DNA of 64,000 nt, taken from positions 907,001 through 971,000 of the forward strand of contig JAJOZX010000936.1 of NCBI GenBank assembly GCA_023014485.1, written 5' to 3'. The notes under the pieces were generated by a model. The model was not told where the DNA came from and ran no database searches. It saw only the letters and a list, made by a program, of their open reading frames with translations. Each line of letters begins with the position of its first letter. Position 1 is the first letter of the stretch. Made by a program: the position numbers and the translations under genes. Origin of the DNA: Bathynomus jamesi. Its lineage: Eukaryota; Arthropoda; Malacostraca; Isopoda; Cirolanidae. This document shows positions 42,426-53,313 of this stretch, piece after piece.

Positions 42426-42578
42426 CCTCAACCGACACCCGGACATTAGTTGGGGCACTGGGAGGTGATGCCCCACCAGCGCTCCGTATAGAAGGGGGGG
42501 GGGAGTCCCGAGTGGACTAGGAGCAGTGCACTGCTTCCCCTCCAGTGAAGAAGGGGAAGCAGGACGGGCAGTGGTCAT
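42426..42578 (-). pseudogene. I-group LINE ORF1, fragment between insertions
   Basis: A 50-codon Pro/Ser-rich piece (TTARPASPSSLEGKQC ...) with a run of ten C. It joins in frame to 46086-46779 upstream (after removal of transposon D) and to 28900-29223 downstream (after removal of the CAGTG element). Confidence 0.7.
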
Positions 42579-45500
42579 TAGGGTGTACCATTTTTGGGTC
42601 ATTTTCAAAAAGTCAAGGTCCAGGAGTCTAATGTTGTGCCAAATGATGTCCTAAACACAATTTAACAAGCATTTTCTAATCCAACAAATTTTGAATCCCC
42701 CCCACCCCCTTGAAATTTTGCCCATCCCCTTTTCCTAAAACCCCCATATATCTAAAAAACTATCAACTTTATTGAAAAATGTTATAGAATAAAAATTATT
42801 TAGAATCAAACGTTCTATTAGAAAAGTTCATTAAGATAGAAATTTATATAATTTTGAAAATTTTCATTTTCTTTTGTCCAAGAGCACCTTATTGTATTAA
42901 TATAAAATAAGGTGCTTAAGTTACATTATTTATGAGTATATTGTGAGTATAATCCAAATTTAAAAATCCTTTTTTACATTGAATTTTAATAAACAAGCAT
43001 TGTTTTTACTCTTATTGTTTCTTTTCAGACGGCTTTATTTGAAAAATAAATAAAAAATGAGTCAAACAGCTACAAAACAGCATGACTTTATTCTTGGTCG
43101 CTTGCAGGCTGATATTATGAGTTCATCTAAAATTGTTTTACCATCCAATAAAGATGTTCTAAGCCATTTTATTTATTTACGGAGAATGCAGTATAAGGGT
43201 CCAAAAGTTACTAAAGATTCTACTGTTAATGAAGTTCTACAGAAGCTACTAATAATATGGCAAAAAGCATGCATTCCTACTATAGATATTAGTAAAAACC
43301 TAAAGGCAGGAAGATGCTGTTAAATCTAGAAGAAATGCATAATAATTTAATCAAGCAAAAAAAGAGCAAGCTAGAAAAATGAACTCTCTAATTTCATGAA
43401 AATTATGGATTCCCTTTTTGACATCTCTTCTCAAAATGCCGTTGAATTAATCCAAAAAGACCGCATGAGAACTGAGCCTCAGAAAGCATATGATATTTCA
43501 TTCTTAGAAGATCAAAAGATCAAAAACAAAATGAGAAACATGTTTAGGTTTGCTAGATGCAGATTATGCATCAAAAGTACAGCGCAAGTACATTAGATTA
43601 GAGAAAGAGAAGAAACGCAAAGAGAAACATAAATCAGTGAAGCAAGTGAGTGCTACAGCCAGAACATCAGAGACCCTTCTTTCTAGCACGACCAGTTCTG
43701 AGACAGACAGCTATGAAGAGTTTCCGACAGAACCTACAGCAGGACCTTCAAATGCTTCCAGCCCCAAAAATATTCTTGCCTCGCCACTAGTTTCCTCCAC
43801 TGCAGACTTAATCTCTCTATTGGACAACGGACTGTTTTTGCTGCTGCAATAGCCATTAGGTGTGGCAAGGATATTGAAAAAACTCTCTCTCTCCAGGACC
43901 ACATCTGCAAGAGCCACTCGAAAGACAAGAAAACGAAAATATGAAACTTGCATCAAGGATTTTACTCCTCCTGATCACTGCCTAGTACATTGGGATAGCA
44001 AGCTGCTTACTAAATCATGTTCAGAACAAGTAGACCGCCTTGCAATACTTGTTACTGGATACCCAAATGTAGAAAAACTTTTATCAGTTTCTATAATAGA
44101 TGATTCCACTGGATTGTCTCAAGCCACTTCTGTATTTCAAAGTATTGAAAAATGGAACTTGAAGCAAAATGTCTTTGGAGTATCATTTGATACCACTGCA
44201 TTCAATTCAGGATGGATGAAAGGTTCCTGTAAGTTACTTGAAGAACTTTTGCAAAAGAAATTGATTTGGTTAGCATGCCCCATCATGTGGCTGAAAGAGT
44301 TTTGTGTGCTGTGTATGAAACCATTTTTGGCCCAAGTAAATCTCCTGAGTTTGAGTTATTCAAAGAATTTCGTGAGTCTAAATGGAAGAAAATTAATACG
44401 AAATCTACATACAATGTTCTTGATGTAAATCAAGGTATCAAAGAGGCCTAAAGGAAGAATGTGTAGAATTTATGACCCAATGTTTAAGAAAATCTGACTG
44501 CTTTCCACGTGATGACTATAAGGAAGTTGCTGAAACAACTTTAATGCTTTTAGGAGAGGTTTCCAGAGAAAACAGTCATTGGCGGAAACCTGGTGCAATG
44601 CACCGTGCCAGGTGGATGGCAATGATTTTGTATACAAATAAAATGTATGCTTTTGCCCACCAAGCATCATATGATGAATCATTGATAAGAAATTAAAGAG
44701 AATGTGTCTATTTAATGCATTAATTTATGGAAAATACTGGCTTTTATGTTCTAATTCACTAGATAGTCCAGCTAATGATCTGAAGTTTTATCATGATTTG
44801 GTGAATTACAAGAAGGAAGATAGGGAAGTTGCAAATGCTGCTTTGAAATCTTTTGCCAATCATTACTGGTATTTGACGGAGGAAGTGGTCCCTTTGAGTT
44901 TCTTTGGATCGCTAAGTAATGATGAAAAAGATAAGATTGCAAAATCCTTAAACAAATATCCAGTTCCAGAAAATTATGTATGTGGGCAACCTGTTTTCCC
45001 CATTTTAAAGGAAGACAAAGCTTCATCAGCTAGTAGGTCCAATTTCATGGCATTTATTTCAATGCTGTGGGTCAAAACCAGACTCATGGATAAAGAAACC
45101 AGCATCAACATAGGAAGAGGTCGATGACTACAACAAACTAAAAAACATTCTTTCATCTATTAGAGTAGTCAATGATACCACTGAAAGAGGAATCAAGCTG
45201 GTTCAAGACTTTCATGACAAATGTCAAAATGAAGAAGAATTTCAAGGTCTTTTGCAAATTGTGGAAGAGAATAGAAGACTAATTCCTGATCCTAGTAAAG
45301 AGACTCTTAAAAGAATGAAACTCAGTAAAGAATAGTTCATTAACAGATAGATTAGGTATTTTTATTTGCAGAGATTGTTTTAATTTAGAAGAGGCTGATT
45401 TTTTTTTGTTATTAAATATACCATAAATTGTCTTTTCTTATTTTTATGTTTAAAAAGCTCTTATATCAATGATTTCTAATTAGGAAACTTGTTTCTTTTT

Positions 45501-46085
45501 ATTTTTTTGAGGAAAGTGTTGAATAAAGGAAAAAAAAAATGATGGGACCTCACAACTATAGATAAAGTGTTAATTTTAGCTTTATTTTATATATATATAG
45601 TTTTGAGGTTGTCCTCACTTTGTATAGGCTAGTTATAATAAAAACTAATTATGATTTGCATTATAACTAGCAAATACAAAGCCCATCGCCGCGAAGCTGC
45701 ATTGGGGTGATGCTTCAAAGGTGGCGGTAACACCTTATTTAAGAAGAAGGCACTGCAAGCAAAAAAAATTTTTAATTTAAATTTTAAAAAATAAATGAAA
45801 ATTTTCAAAATTAAGTAAATTTCTATTTTGATGAACTTTTCTAATAGAACTTTTGATTCTAAATCATTTTTATTCTATAACATTTTTTGATAAAGTTGAG
45901 TGTTTGAGATATATGGGGTTTTTAGGAAAAGGGGGATGCGCAAAATTTCAAGGGGGGGTGGGGGGGATTCAAAATTTGTCGGATTAGAAAATGCCTGTAA
46001 AATTCGTGTTTAGGACATCATTTGGCACAACATTAGACTCCTGGACTTTGACTTTTTGAAAATGACCCAAAAATGGTACACCCTA
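42579..46085 (+). mobile_element. TAGGGTG transposon D
   Basis: Same family as transposon C. Ends TAGGGTGTACCATTTTTGGG and inverse. 8-bp target duplication GTGGTCAT (42571-42578 and 46086-46093). Inverted repeats about 290 bp. It interrupts LINE ORF1, and removal with one target copy restores the LINE frame. It lacks the MITE found in C. Confidence 0.94.
43057..45335 (+). pseudogene. Transposase of transposon D
   Basis: ATG at 43057 in the same context as C, stop at 45333-45335. Carries the same blocks (CLVHWDSK, SFDTTAFNSG with Ser replaced by Phe, CRHH-equivalent altered to CPIMW in one frame, HRARWMAM, VVNDTTERGIKLV). At least seven frame breaks, among them after 43320, 43590, 43850, 44270, 44450, 44690 and 45120. 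More damaged than C although almost identical in sequence. Confidence 0.8.
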
Positions 46086-46779
46086 GTGGTCATGAACGGG
46101 TCCAGAGGACTCCGACCACGATGACGCTTCCTCCTCCCATCCGGGGCATCACCTTCCCCACCCGAGAGATGGGTAGGCAAGGATCCAGACCCCAAGGCTG
46201 GAGAGGGAGAAGGGGCACTTGTAGGCAGGGAATCAGATGGGATGAATGAAAGTGAGGCAGGGGGACAAGAAGGTCCCGCAGCGCCAGGAGGACCACCAAC
46301 CCCTGGAACTTCCAGGGGGGCACCACTCCAGTAGGCACCGGGGTAGCACGGGAGGGGCCCGAGGACCCACCAGAGCCAAGAGCCGCAGTATAGGACAACC
46401 GCCGCCACAGCTCCAGTCATGGACCCTATCGCACACCTCCCATGCACTAAGGAATTTGGTAGTCCTTAAGGACTGCACCTCGAATTCAAACTTGAAAATG
46501 GGGCAGTCCCGAGAGAAGGAAGGGTGTGCCCCCGAGCAGTTTGAGCACCGTGGGGGCTTCATGCATGGGGAGGGTGCGCAGGTACACATAGCTTACCCTC
46601 ACTGCGGCACGCAGAGCTAACATGACCGAACCAGTTGCAGCCAAATCAGCGAACCAGGTCAGGCACATATGGCCGCACCAAAAACTCGCACGACTGGCGA
46701 TCACCCACGCCCCAGAACACCTGGGCTGGAGGCACAAGGGAGTCAAAGGTCAGGAGCAGACGAGCAGACAGGGTAAGAG
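46086..46779 (-). pseudogene. I-group LINE ORF1, zinc-knuckle part
   Basis: Begins at the hAT insertion and reads LSARLLLTFDSLVPPAQV, then VRPYVPDLVR, an FGC..FGH type zinc-knuckle region, and a second knuckle-like CSNCSGAHPSFSRDC; a Pro/Ser-rich tail follows. The TFD...VRPYVP block before the knuckles is the usual nucleic-acid-binding module of LINE ORF1 (gag-like) proteins in arthropods. Frame changes occur near 46600. It ends at transposon D. Confidence 0.75.
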
Positions 46780-47263
46780 CAGGGCTGTGGAGCTGGCACC
46801 AAAATCTTAAGCTCCGGCTCTGGCTACAGCATTTTCAAATTTCTGGCTCCAACTCCGGCTCCAGCATTTTTTTATGCCCAGCTCCGGCTCCGGCTCCAGC
46901 TCCTCTCACCATATATTAATGATTGATAAATCTCTTGAAATTGTACCTTGCTACTCATAGGCCATAGCAGGCAGCCACACAAAACATTTCATCACCATCA
47001 CATGATTCATCAGGCTACTTTTTAAAATTTAGACCAAAGCCTGTTGCAGCTATTAATCTAAATTCTAATGACTATAGCTATGCCTTTGTGGCTTTTTTTT
47101 ATCATTTATTAATAATAATATTACCTACACCTTTCATGACAAAAAAAAATGTTTTACAAAAAGACAAAAAAAAAACCTTATTCGTTTGTATTATAGAATG
47201 TTTATTTGGAAAATGTAGCCTTTTAAAAAAATTAAAATAATTTTTATTACTTTTTATACATCA

Positions 47264-47944
47264 TTACATGCCTGTCCTCAGAAATAAAATGGCTTCTGCT
47301 AAGTCATCCTTCATTGATGCTCTTAAATCAGATTTCACTATTCTCAGTGCTGAAAAGAGGCATTCTACACTGACTTGTGTGGGTGGTAGAGCTGATACAA
47401 TACTAGCTACATTCCTTATAATCTTTGGATATAAGGGTATGACATCGTCAACTGTCAGTTTAGAGGAGCAGTTGTATTTTTCTACTTCCTTTAATTCAGC
47501 ATAGAATTCTTGCTTGAATTTGGTTATTTTCATCTGTGGAGGATTCTTTAATTCTACTTTGAGACGTTTTGCATTTGATCTATCTATTCTGTCCAAATAT
47601 TTTGTGAAATCTTCCTCATCATTTGAAGAGGATGATTGGTTGGTAATGCTGGAGTCTATTTTTGGTGTTCTGGCTGCAGTGGCTACCTGTCTGAACTTGC
47701 TGATCATAGTTGCTACATGTCGTTCTTTTAATCCATCCCTTATCGCTAACTGCAATGTATGCACAACACAGCGCATGTGTTGAATATGAGATAGCATAGT
47801 GGCTTCTTCAGCAATATCATCTAGAACTTCATCATCTTGTTCTGTCACTATCATTTCATTTGCAGAATCAATTTCAGAAATGTCATCTTCATTTTCCATT
47901 ATTTCCTTAGTAATGGTGACATTTGCAATTGTCCCCCAGGACAA
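47264..47944 (-). pseudogene. hAT transposase, C-terminal part with dimerisation domain
   Basis: 226 codons. HMRCVVHTLQLAIRDGL contains the hAT CxxH motif (CVVH). The C-terminus (YNCSSKLTVDDVIPLYPKII ... VSVECLFSALRIVKSDLRAS) is a hATC dimerisation domain. The middle of the catalytic domain, including the RW block and the first Asp region, is missing between this frame and 48025, so it is a deletion derivative that could only be moved in trans. Confidence 0.82.
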
Positions 47945-48009
47945 ATTTTACTTTTAGTTGAGGTGGATGCTTGACTTGCTTCACTGTCTTTCTTATTAAC
48001 AATTTCTAA

Positions 48010-48276
48010 AATTTTTGGATGAAATCATTGTAGATGTCTTTTTAAATTTGATGTCTTGCCAGTCTGGGTTGGTACTTTTGTATCATAGCTTGTACAAGAA
48101 CTAATTTTAGTTTCACATAATTGTTCATCATTATTTTCTTTCTTACAGTGACAAATGAAATATTTTCCATCTGTAGAAACTGTGAAGTATTCAAATAATG
48201 CAGACTTTGTTTGACTTTGAGATCTAGTTGTCATTATGAAAGGGCTCAAAAAAAGAATGAAACTTAATATTTTCAA
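48010..48276 (-). pseudogene. hAT transposase, N-terminal BED-like part
   Basis: 83 codons: FEYFTVSTDGKYFICHCKKE and SNLKRHLQ, a CxC...H arrangement like a BED zinc finger (DNA binding). It precedes the dimerisation frame at 47264-47944 and belongs to the same deleted gene. Confidence 0.65.
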
Positions 48277-48567
48277 TTTTTAAAAATTAAGCTTACTAGT
48301 TTAAGTTTCTAAAAATTAACACATTTCCTGAAAAAAATTAAGTCCAATTAGAAATCATTCAAAATACAAACTTTTTATGCTATTTTTTTTTTATCTAAAT
48401 ATGAACTCTTTGTATTGGGCTGGAGCCGGAGCTGACATTTTTTATCAGCTCCAGCTCCAGCTTCCCAAAAATAACTGGCTCCAGCTCCAACTCCAGCTCC
48501 ACTCACCAAAATTGCTTCAAGCTCCAGCTCCTGGCTCCGGCTCCAGCTCCACAGCCCTGGGTAAGAG

Positions 48568-49060
48568 CACTATCCCAGCGTGACAAAAAGCGGAAGACCT
48601 TCGTTACCCCCTGGGGGGAAAGATCCTCCTGCAACTCGCCAACTGGGATTGACAGCAGACATGAAGCAAAAATGGTGCCCTGACAGCTATTCAGTTGCGG
48701 ATGGGGAGTCACAGAAACTCTGCAACCCAGAACATCCTGCAACTGTAGAAGGGACTCAGTCACCCCCGAAGAACGGGACTTCAAAAGAAGAGAGCCATCA
48801 TTCAAAGGGCAGATATCATAACAGCAGGGAACCCCCTCCGTCTTAAGATGCTGAAACACCCGTTCCGAGTTGCCCAGAAGGGAGCCAGCGGAAGGGCAGA
48901 GAACAAGGAACCTGTCCACCAGACAGAAATTGACATCAGAGACAGGTCCATGTTTTACGGTAACTGAGAGTGGGTGAGAGAATGAGGGCCATGAAGACCC
49001 CGCCCTATGGCCACCACAAGTCTAGCCACGAGAGCCAGACACCGCAGAGGATGAGAGGGG
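48568..49060 (-). pseudogene. I-group LINE ORF1, N-terminal part and 5' end
   Basis: An open frame with VDRFLVLCPSAGSLLGNSER, VFQHLKTEGVPCCYDICPL and RVSVTPHPQLNSCQGTIFAS, ending at the hAT insertion in RWDSALT. It is the RRM-like N-terminal part of a LINE ORF1. The frame is open further upstream (to about 49010), so the true start is uncertain; the 5' end of the LINE lies near 49060-49100. Confidence 0.68.
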
Positions 49061-49099
49061 GCCATACGGCTTTAAGGTCAATCCAGCAGAGGCCGCTGA

Positions 49100-49698
49100 A
49101 TGACCAGAAGTATATATATTGTAATGTATATGGTTGTAAATTGTGACTTGGTCCGCAATTGATATGGACCGTGACTTATTTTTGGTTGGCAAGGTACTGG
49201 TATTGATGGGTACCGTAATGAAATTGACTGGATTCTTTGGATCTGATATATCTGCATGTGTTATAAATAGATATAGAGTGTAACATATTTGTGGATAGTA
49301 GCCTATTATGACTTTGATCCTGTGGATCCAGAGATTCTATATTTAGTTTTAAATTGATAATTAATTAGTTTTATAAAAACTGGTTGTTGCCAATGTACAG
49401 GCAGTTTTTACATAGTGGAGCCACCTCGATGGGCCGAAGTGGGATAATATGAGTTTCATCATACTCAGAATATCAAAAGCAAATATAATTATAAAATATT
49501 AAAGCATAATTTTCTCATTATTTTGATATAAGTCACTATGTTCGCAGATGCATCCTTACCAAATTATGTAGATTTGAATATTATGATATTTTTGCGGCAT
49601 TTTTTTCCCACCCTCCCAATATTTGCCTGGTGACATCATGAAAATATGATATATGAGCTAGGCTTGGGCTATTTTTTCGCTACTCTGCAACTTAATTA
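49100..49698. other. Unassigned AT-rich sequence
   Basis: No exon, repeat terminus or ORF that I can support. It separates the 5' end of the LINE from a Tigger-type element. Confidence 0.4.
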
Positions 49699-50457
49699 CA
49701 GTAGAAATCAAAAAATCCGAACGGCTCGGGGATTAGGGCGGTTCGGATTTCTGGAAAATTTGGATTCTCGGGTGGTAACCTTAAAATTCACGTTACAAAG
49801 GGAATAAATAAAAAAAGAACGTAAATATTGCTAATGTAATACGTAAATAAAACAGAAACGCTTATTATGGACATTCAGTAATATAATTAGCAAACATTGC
49901 GTCCGTACATATTTTAAACAAACAAACAAAAAAATCGTAAACATCCATTACACACACACATAAACACAAACATTTTCATTCACTCAATTCAATCGCATCA
50001 TCCACATCTGACAATCTGTTTGTTGATGGACCACTTTTATCTGCAGACGCATCTACTGGTTTAACTCTAGCTTCACGTAAATAATTACGTATATCGCCTT
50101 GCTTTCAATTCTGTATTTTTTTCTTAATGAAATCATTCAATTTTAACGTAACTTTCTTTCTTTTCTGAACACCGCGAAGAGGATCAACTTTTGGAGCCAT
50201 TACTGTACTATGGGTTAGTAAATGTAAAATGTTTACGAATAAATGGACAAATATTTATACATATACTGTAGCAACTTGTTCACAGCGTGGATGTGCAGCA
50301 GAGACTGGCACGAAAATGTTCGTGCCATGCGTTTGTTCGCATGCACAAACGAATATAGATTGCGCATCAGCGTCGCTAAATTTAAATTTTGACAGTTTTA
50401 AAATGTTCGGATTCTCGGGTGGTTCGGATTCTTGAGTTCAGATTTTTGCTTTTACTG
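49699..50457 (-). mobile_element. Tigger/pogo-type element, internally deleted
   Basis: TIRs CAGTAGAAATCAAAAAATCC and, inverted, CAGTAAAAGCAAAAATCTGA with TTCGGATT blocks inside; TA on both sides (49697-49698, 50458-50459). The minus strand from 50200 encodes MAPKVDPLRGVQKRKKVTLK and, after a stop, GDIRNYLREARVKPVDAS: a short N-terminal remnant joined to an acidic tail. The catalytic domain is missing. Confidence 0.75.
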
Positions 50458-50532
50458 TAGTTGGATATTTTCTGTTCTGGCTAATTTTGTTTTTGTAATT
50501 GGATTCAGTTTGATCATATTTGTGATAGAATT

Positions 50533-50704
50533 ATGACGTGCTGTTCGTGTGGTTTCTGACTTTAAGAACTTGATTCGTCATGTGCCCTAGATGAAGAGAA
50601 AGCATTGGATGTTTTTATCAATTACGGCGTTATTTTCTCATCCTTAACTTGCCCGAAATGTGACAGTGAGTGCCTAATACGAAAAGATCAGAAGATATTT
50701 AGGT
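50533..50704 (+). pseudogene. Zinc-ribbon ORF copy 1 (Merlin/IS1595-like N-terminus?)
   Basis: MTCCSCGF, two stops, then LDEEKALDVFINYGVIFSSL and TCPKCDSECLIRKDQKIF. A related, less damaged copy is at 51420-51668. A CPKC zinc ribbon after a short helical region is seen at the N-terminus of Merlin/IS1595-type transposases in arthropods. No catalytic domain follows, so the assignment is weak. Confidence 0.35.
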
Positions 50705-50890
50705 GAAATAACCAATATTAACCAGTTAGGCCAACTGAATGCCCTTGATTGGTTAGGTTAAGTAATGATATTTTCGTTAGTTTTAGGTTACTATTTCCAC
50801 TTATATTAGTTTTAGAGTTAGATTAGGTAAGGTTAGGTTAATACCAAAATACATTTTTCTAGTAATATTTGATGGGTTTTGCTTAGATTT

Positions 50891-50974
50891 TGACCTCCAT
50901 TTCCCTTGAAAATGAGCCAAACTTCAAAGTACTATAACTTTGTTGGATCTCATTTCCGAGGGAAATGGAGGTCA
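50891..50974. repeat. Short hairpin
   Basis: TGACCTCCATTTCCCT (50891-50906) is repeated inverted at 50959-50974, with a 52-base loop. It lies between the two zinc-ribbon ORFs and may mark a small MITE. Confidence 0.6.
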
Positions 50975-51419
50975 GATTTGAACAAATCACATCAAATACT
51001 ACTAGAACAATGTATTTTTGTGTGTAAAATGACTGAGTTACTCTTTATACATAATTACCCTGAAGTATACCCTAGTGTGCCCACTATAAAAATTTTGATT
51101 ATTATTTGTTTTTTGACCCAGTCACACCCAGCTATAACAGCAATATATATTGAATAACCAATCAAAACTGAATAAGAAAATATATATATATTATCTTGTG
51201 CAAATTTGTATAAAATGTACTTTTTTATAAAAAAAATATTTTCTATTTTCTAATATGTACGGTATGTATATAAATTTTGGTTAATTTGTTTATTTTGGCT
51301 ACCTTTTTGGGAGATTTTCATTCAGCTATAGGTTACTTTGTTTATTTTTGGCTACTTTTTCTTGATTTTGCCTACTTCTTTCTGTTACTCGTTAGTTTGG
51401 TGATTTTCATTCTAGAACC

Positions 51420-51668
51420 ATGACATGTCAATCTTGTGAACTTGATTTTGAAGTCCTAATCCACCTTGTTCGCCTCGATGAAGATAAAAGTTTAGATATT
51501 TTTTCCAATCATGGCATAATTCCAACATCCGTGATTTGCCCTAAATGTAATACTGCCTATATTTTAAGACAAGACTCGAAGATGATTGAACGCTCGTGGA
51601 AGGATGTGAAATCATGGGTTTTATGTACTAGGAACAGACGCCCTCATTACTGGAAATATTTTGCATGA
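51420..51668 (+). CDS. Zinc-ribbon ORF copy 2 (Merlin/IS1595-like N-terminus?)
   Basis: 82 codons: MTCQSCELDFEVLIHLVRLD, then EDKSLDIFSNHGIIPTSVIC, PKCNTAYILRQDSKMIERSW. Zinc-binding pairs CxxC and CPKC. About half its residues match copy 1 at 50533-50704. Open up to a stop at 51668 but only part of a protein. Function unknown; a transposase N-terminus is the best guess. Confidence 0.4.
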   Translation: MTCQSCELDFEVLIHLVRLDEDKSLDIFSNHGIIPTSVICPKCNTAYILRQDSKMIERSWKDVKSWVLCTRNRRPHYWKYFA

Positions 51669-51820
51669 TACTTGCTCCTGGCAGAACATCCTGACGATTC
51701 TACAGTTCTGCATCACTTCCTTACTGCAATTGCAGAACTATATCCTCCAAAATAAGGTGACTGGTTAGGTTAGGTTAAGTTACAGTAGTTTAGGTTAGGT
51801 TGTGTTTAGCACGAATGCAA

Positions 51821-51976
51821 ACTTCTCTGGTCAATTTTGAGGTTTTGCACAAATCTGCCATCCATTTCCTGTGCAAATGCGTAGTTTTTGAGATGACGAT
51901 ATCTCAAAAACTACGCATTTGCACAGGAAACGGATGGCAGATTCATGCAGAACACCTCAAAATTGACCAGAAAAGT
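51821..51976. repeat. Long hairpin (about 75-bp arms)
   Basis: CAAACTTCTCTGGTCAATTT at 51821 onward returns inverted up to 51976 with few mismatches and one small indel; the turn is only about 4 bases (GACG, near 51897). Transcripts would form a pre-miRNA-like or longer hairpin, but it is more probably a MITE. GGTTAGGTTA motifs lie just upstream (51760-51800). Confidence 0.8.
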
Positions 51977-52499
51977 TTGCTCTCATTATAAAAAGAGACT
52001 GGGTCAAAAAACGAATAATTACCAAAATTTCTTATGTTCTTATTTACAAAGCCTGTAATGTACACTGGTAAAAATTTACCAAATCCTCGCCCGACACATC
52101 AAGCGTGGCAGTTTTATGGAAATAAAAAATCCTCACGCGATGCATCGAAAAATTCTAGCACATTGCACAGTCTGTGCTCCAGATGGTAAGCCTAACATGA
52201 ACTTACCGTATAATAGGACAGTAGGCCTGCACTGTCATCTAATACAAACCAACGATACTGCCAGCCTTTCATAACATTTGTCCATTTACTAAGTGGTCCT
52301 TCCATTTTTATAATGAAAATTATGAAATAAATGCTTCGATATTAACTACAAATTTCAACTATCAAGTTCAACTTCGTTCTTAAGATCATGAACCCTGACC
52401 TAAATAAACAAAACTGGAAGGATGTGACGTCACACTGATCTGATGGGGTTGAAGATTTGAAAGGATGAAGATTGTTGGTATATTGTTGGTATTTTTAAT

Positions 52500-53017
52500 T
52501 ATTATTTTAGCTGTTTTTACTGAAGAAAGTTTGAATAACTTTGATTTTAATTCTTTAGATTCTGTAAACTCAGGCATTTTTGATAGGATTCATATAAGGA
52601 CGGATGATGTTAACAAGTGATTCATACAATGAAGTCAAATAAAGCTGCTAGACCTGATAATATATATGCTAGGATTCTCAAAGAAGGGAAGGATAGCTTA
52701 TCTGAGGTACTGTTTTGTTTGCTTGGTCTATTAATTATACAGAGGTACCAGATGAATGATAAAAAGCAAATGCAGTATCTATTTACAAAAATGGTAGTAA
52801 AAAGGAGGTAGGAAATTATAGGCCTGTTAGTTTAACATCATTGGTAGGAAAGATACTAGAAAGCATTATAAAGAATTATATTCAAGATCATTTGGAAAAT
52901 TTTAATCTTATTTTAAGTTCCCAACATGGATTTAGATCAGGAAGGTCTTGTTTGTCTAATCTCTTAGACTTTTTAGAGTTTGTAACTGATCAAGTAGATA
53001 ATGGAAATGATATAGAC
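52500..53017 (+). pseudogene. LINE reverse transcriptase fragment (Jockey/CR1-like)
   Basis: Blocks in order: TEESLNNFDFNSLDSVNSG, MKSNKAARPDNIYARILKEG, then after frame changes KKEVGNYRPVSLTSLVGKIL, ESIIKNYIQDHLENFNLILS and SQHGFRSGRSCLSNLLDFLE. This covers RT regions 0-3 and stops just before the first catalytic Asp block, where a BEL LTR fragment begins (53018). Endonuclease and the YxDD part are missing. Confidence 0.75.
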
Positions 53018-53313
53018 TGTTAGAAAATCTAGAAGGAGAAGAGCCATTGTTGTCCCAAGGCGATATGATGACTAAGCTCATTGATGCAGCATTGTTTGTA
53101 TATATGTATTAAGTTAAGGTGTGTGTATATATCCATCTCATAACTGTAAGGTTAGTGAAAAATTCACTTAATTTAGAACTAGCATTTTTAGGCTCTTGTG
53201 GCATCATTGTTTGGGCACTCTTGTGGAATCATCACACTTACAGAGCGTGGTCTTATAGAGAGCTCTCTTGCAATTCAGTTTGGTTGTTTAGATATAATTG
53301 TTGCATCGTGCAA
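53018..53313 (+). repeat. Truncated BEL/Pao LTR
   Basis: Starts TGTTAGAAAATCTAGAAGGA and stays similar to the LTR at 60857-61449 up to TTGCATCGTGCAAT (53313), where it switches to repeats of GATACAAGATAC. Roughly the first half of the LTR is present, with internal indels. It inserted in the RT fragment. Confidence 0.82.

Larger units (their letters stand above)
46780..48559 (-). mobile_element. hAT element with GGCTCCAGCTCC subterminal repeats
   Basis: 1780 bp. TIRs CAGGGCTGTGGAGCT and inverse AGCTCCACAGCCCTG. Exact 8-bp target duplication GGTAAGAG (46772-46779 and 48560-48567). Both ends carry runs of GGCTCCAGCTCC/GGCTCCGGCTCC units (46803-46910 and 48417-48548), likely transposase-binding sites. 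Contains an internally deleted transposase on the minus strand. Interrupts LINE ORF1. Confidence 0.95.

Noticed and set aside
42315..42608. ORF with KMTQKW start as a distinct gene
   Set aside because: It spans the border between transposon D, the LINE and the CAGTG terminus and is a chimera of three elements.
50740..50840. GGTTAGGTTA motifs as interstitial telomere repeat
   Set aside because: Only a few irregular copies, no continuous TTAGG array.
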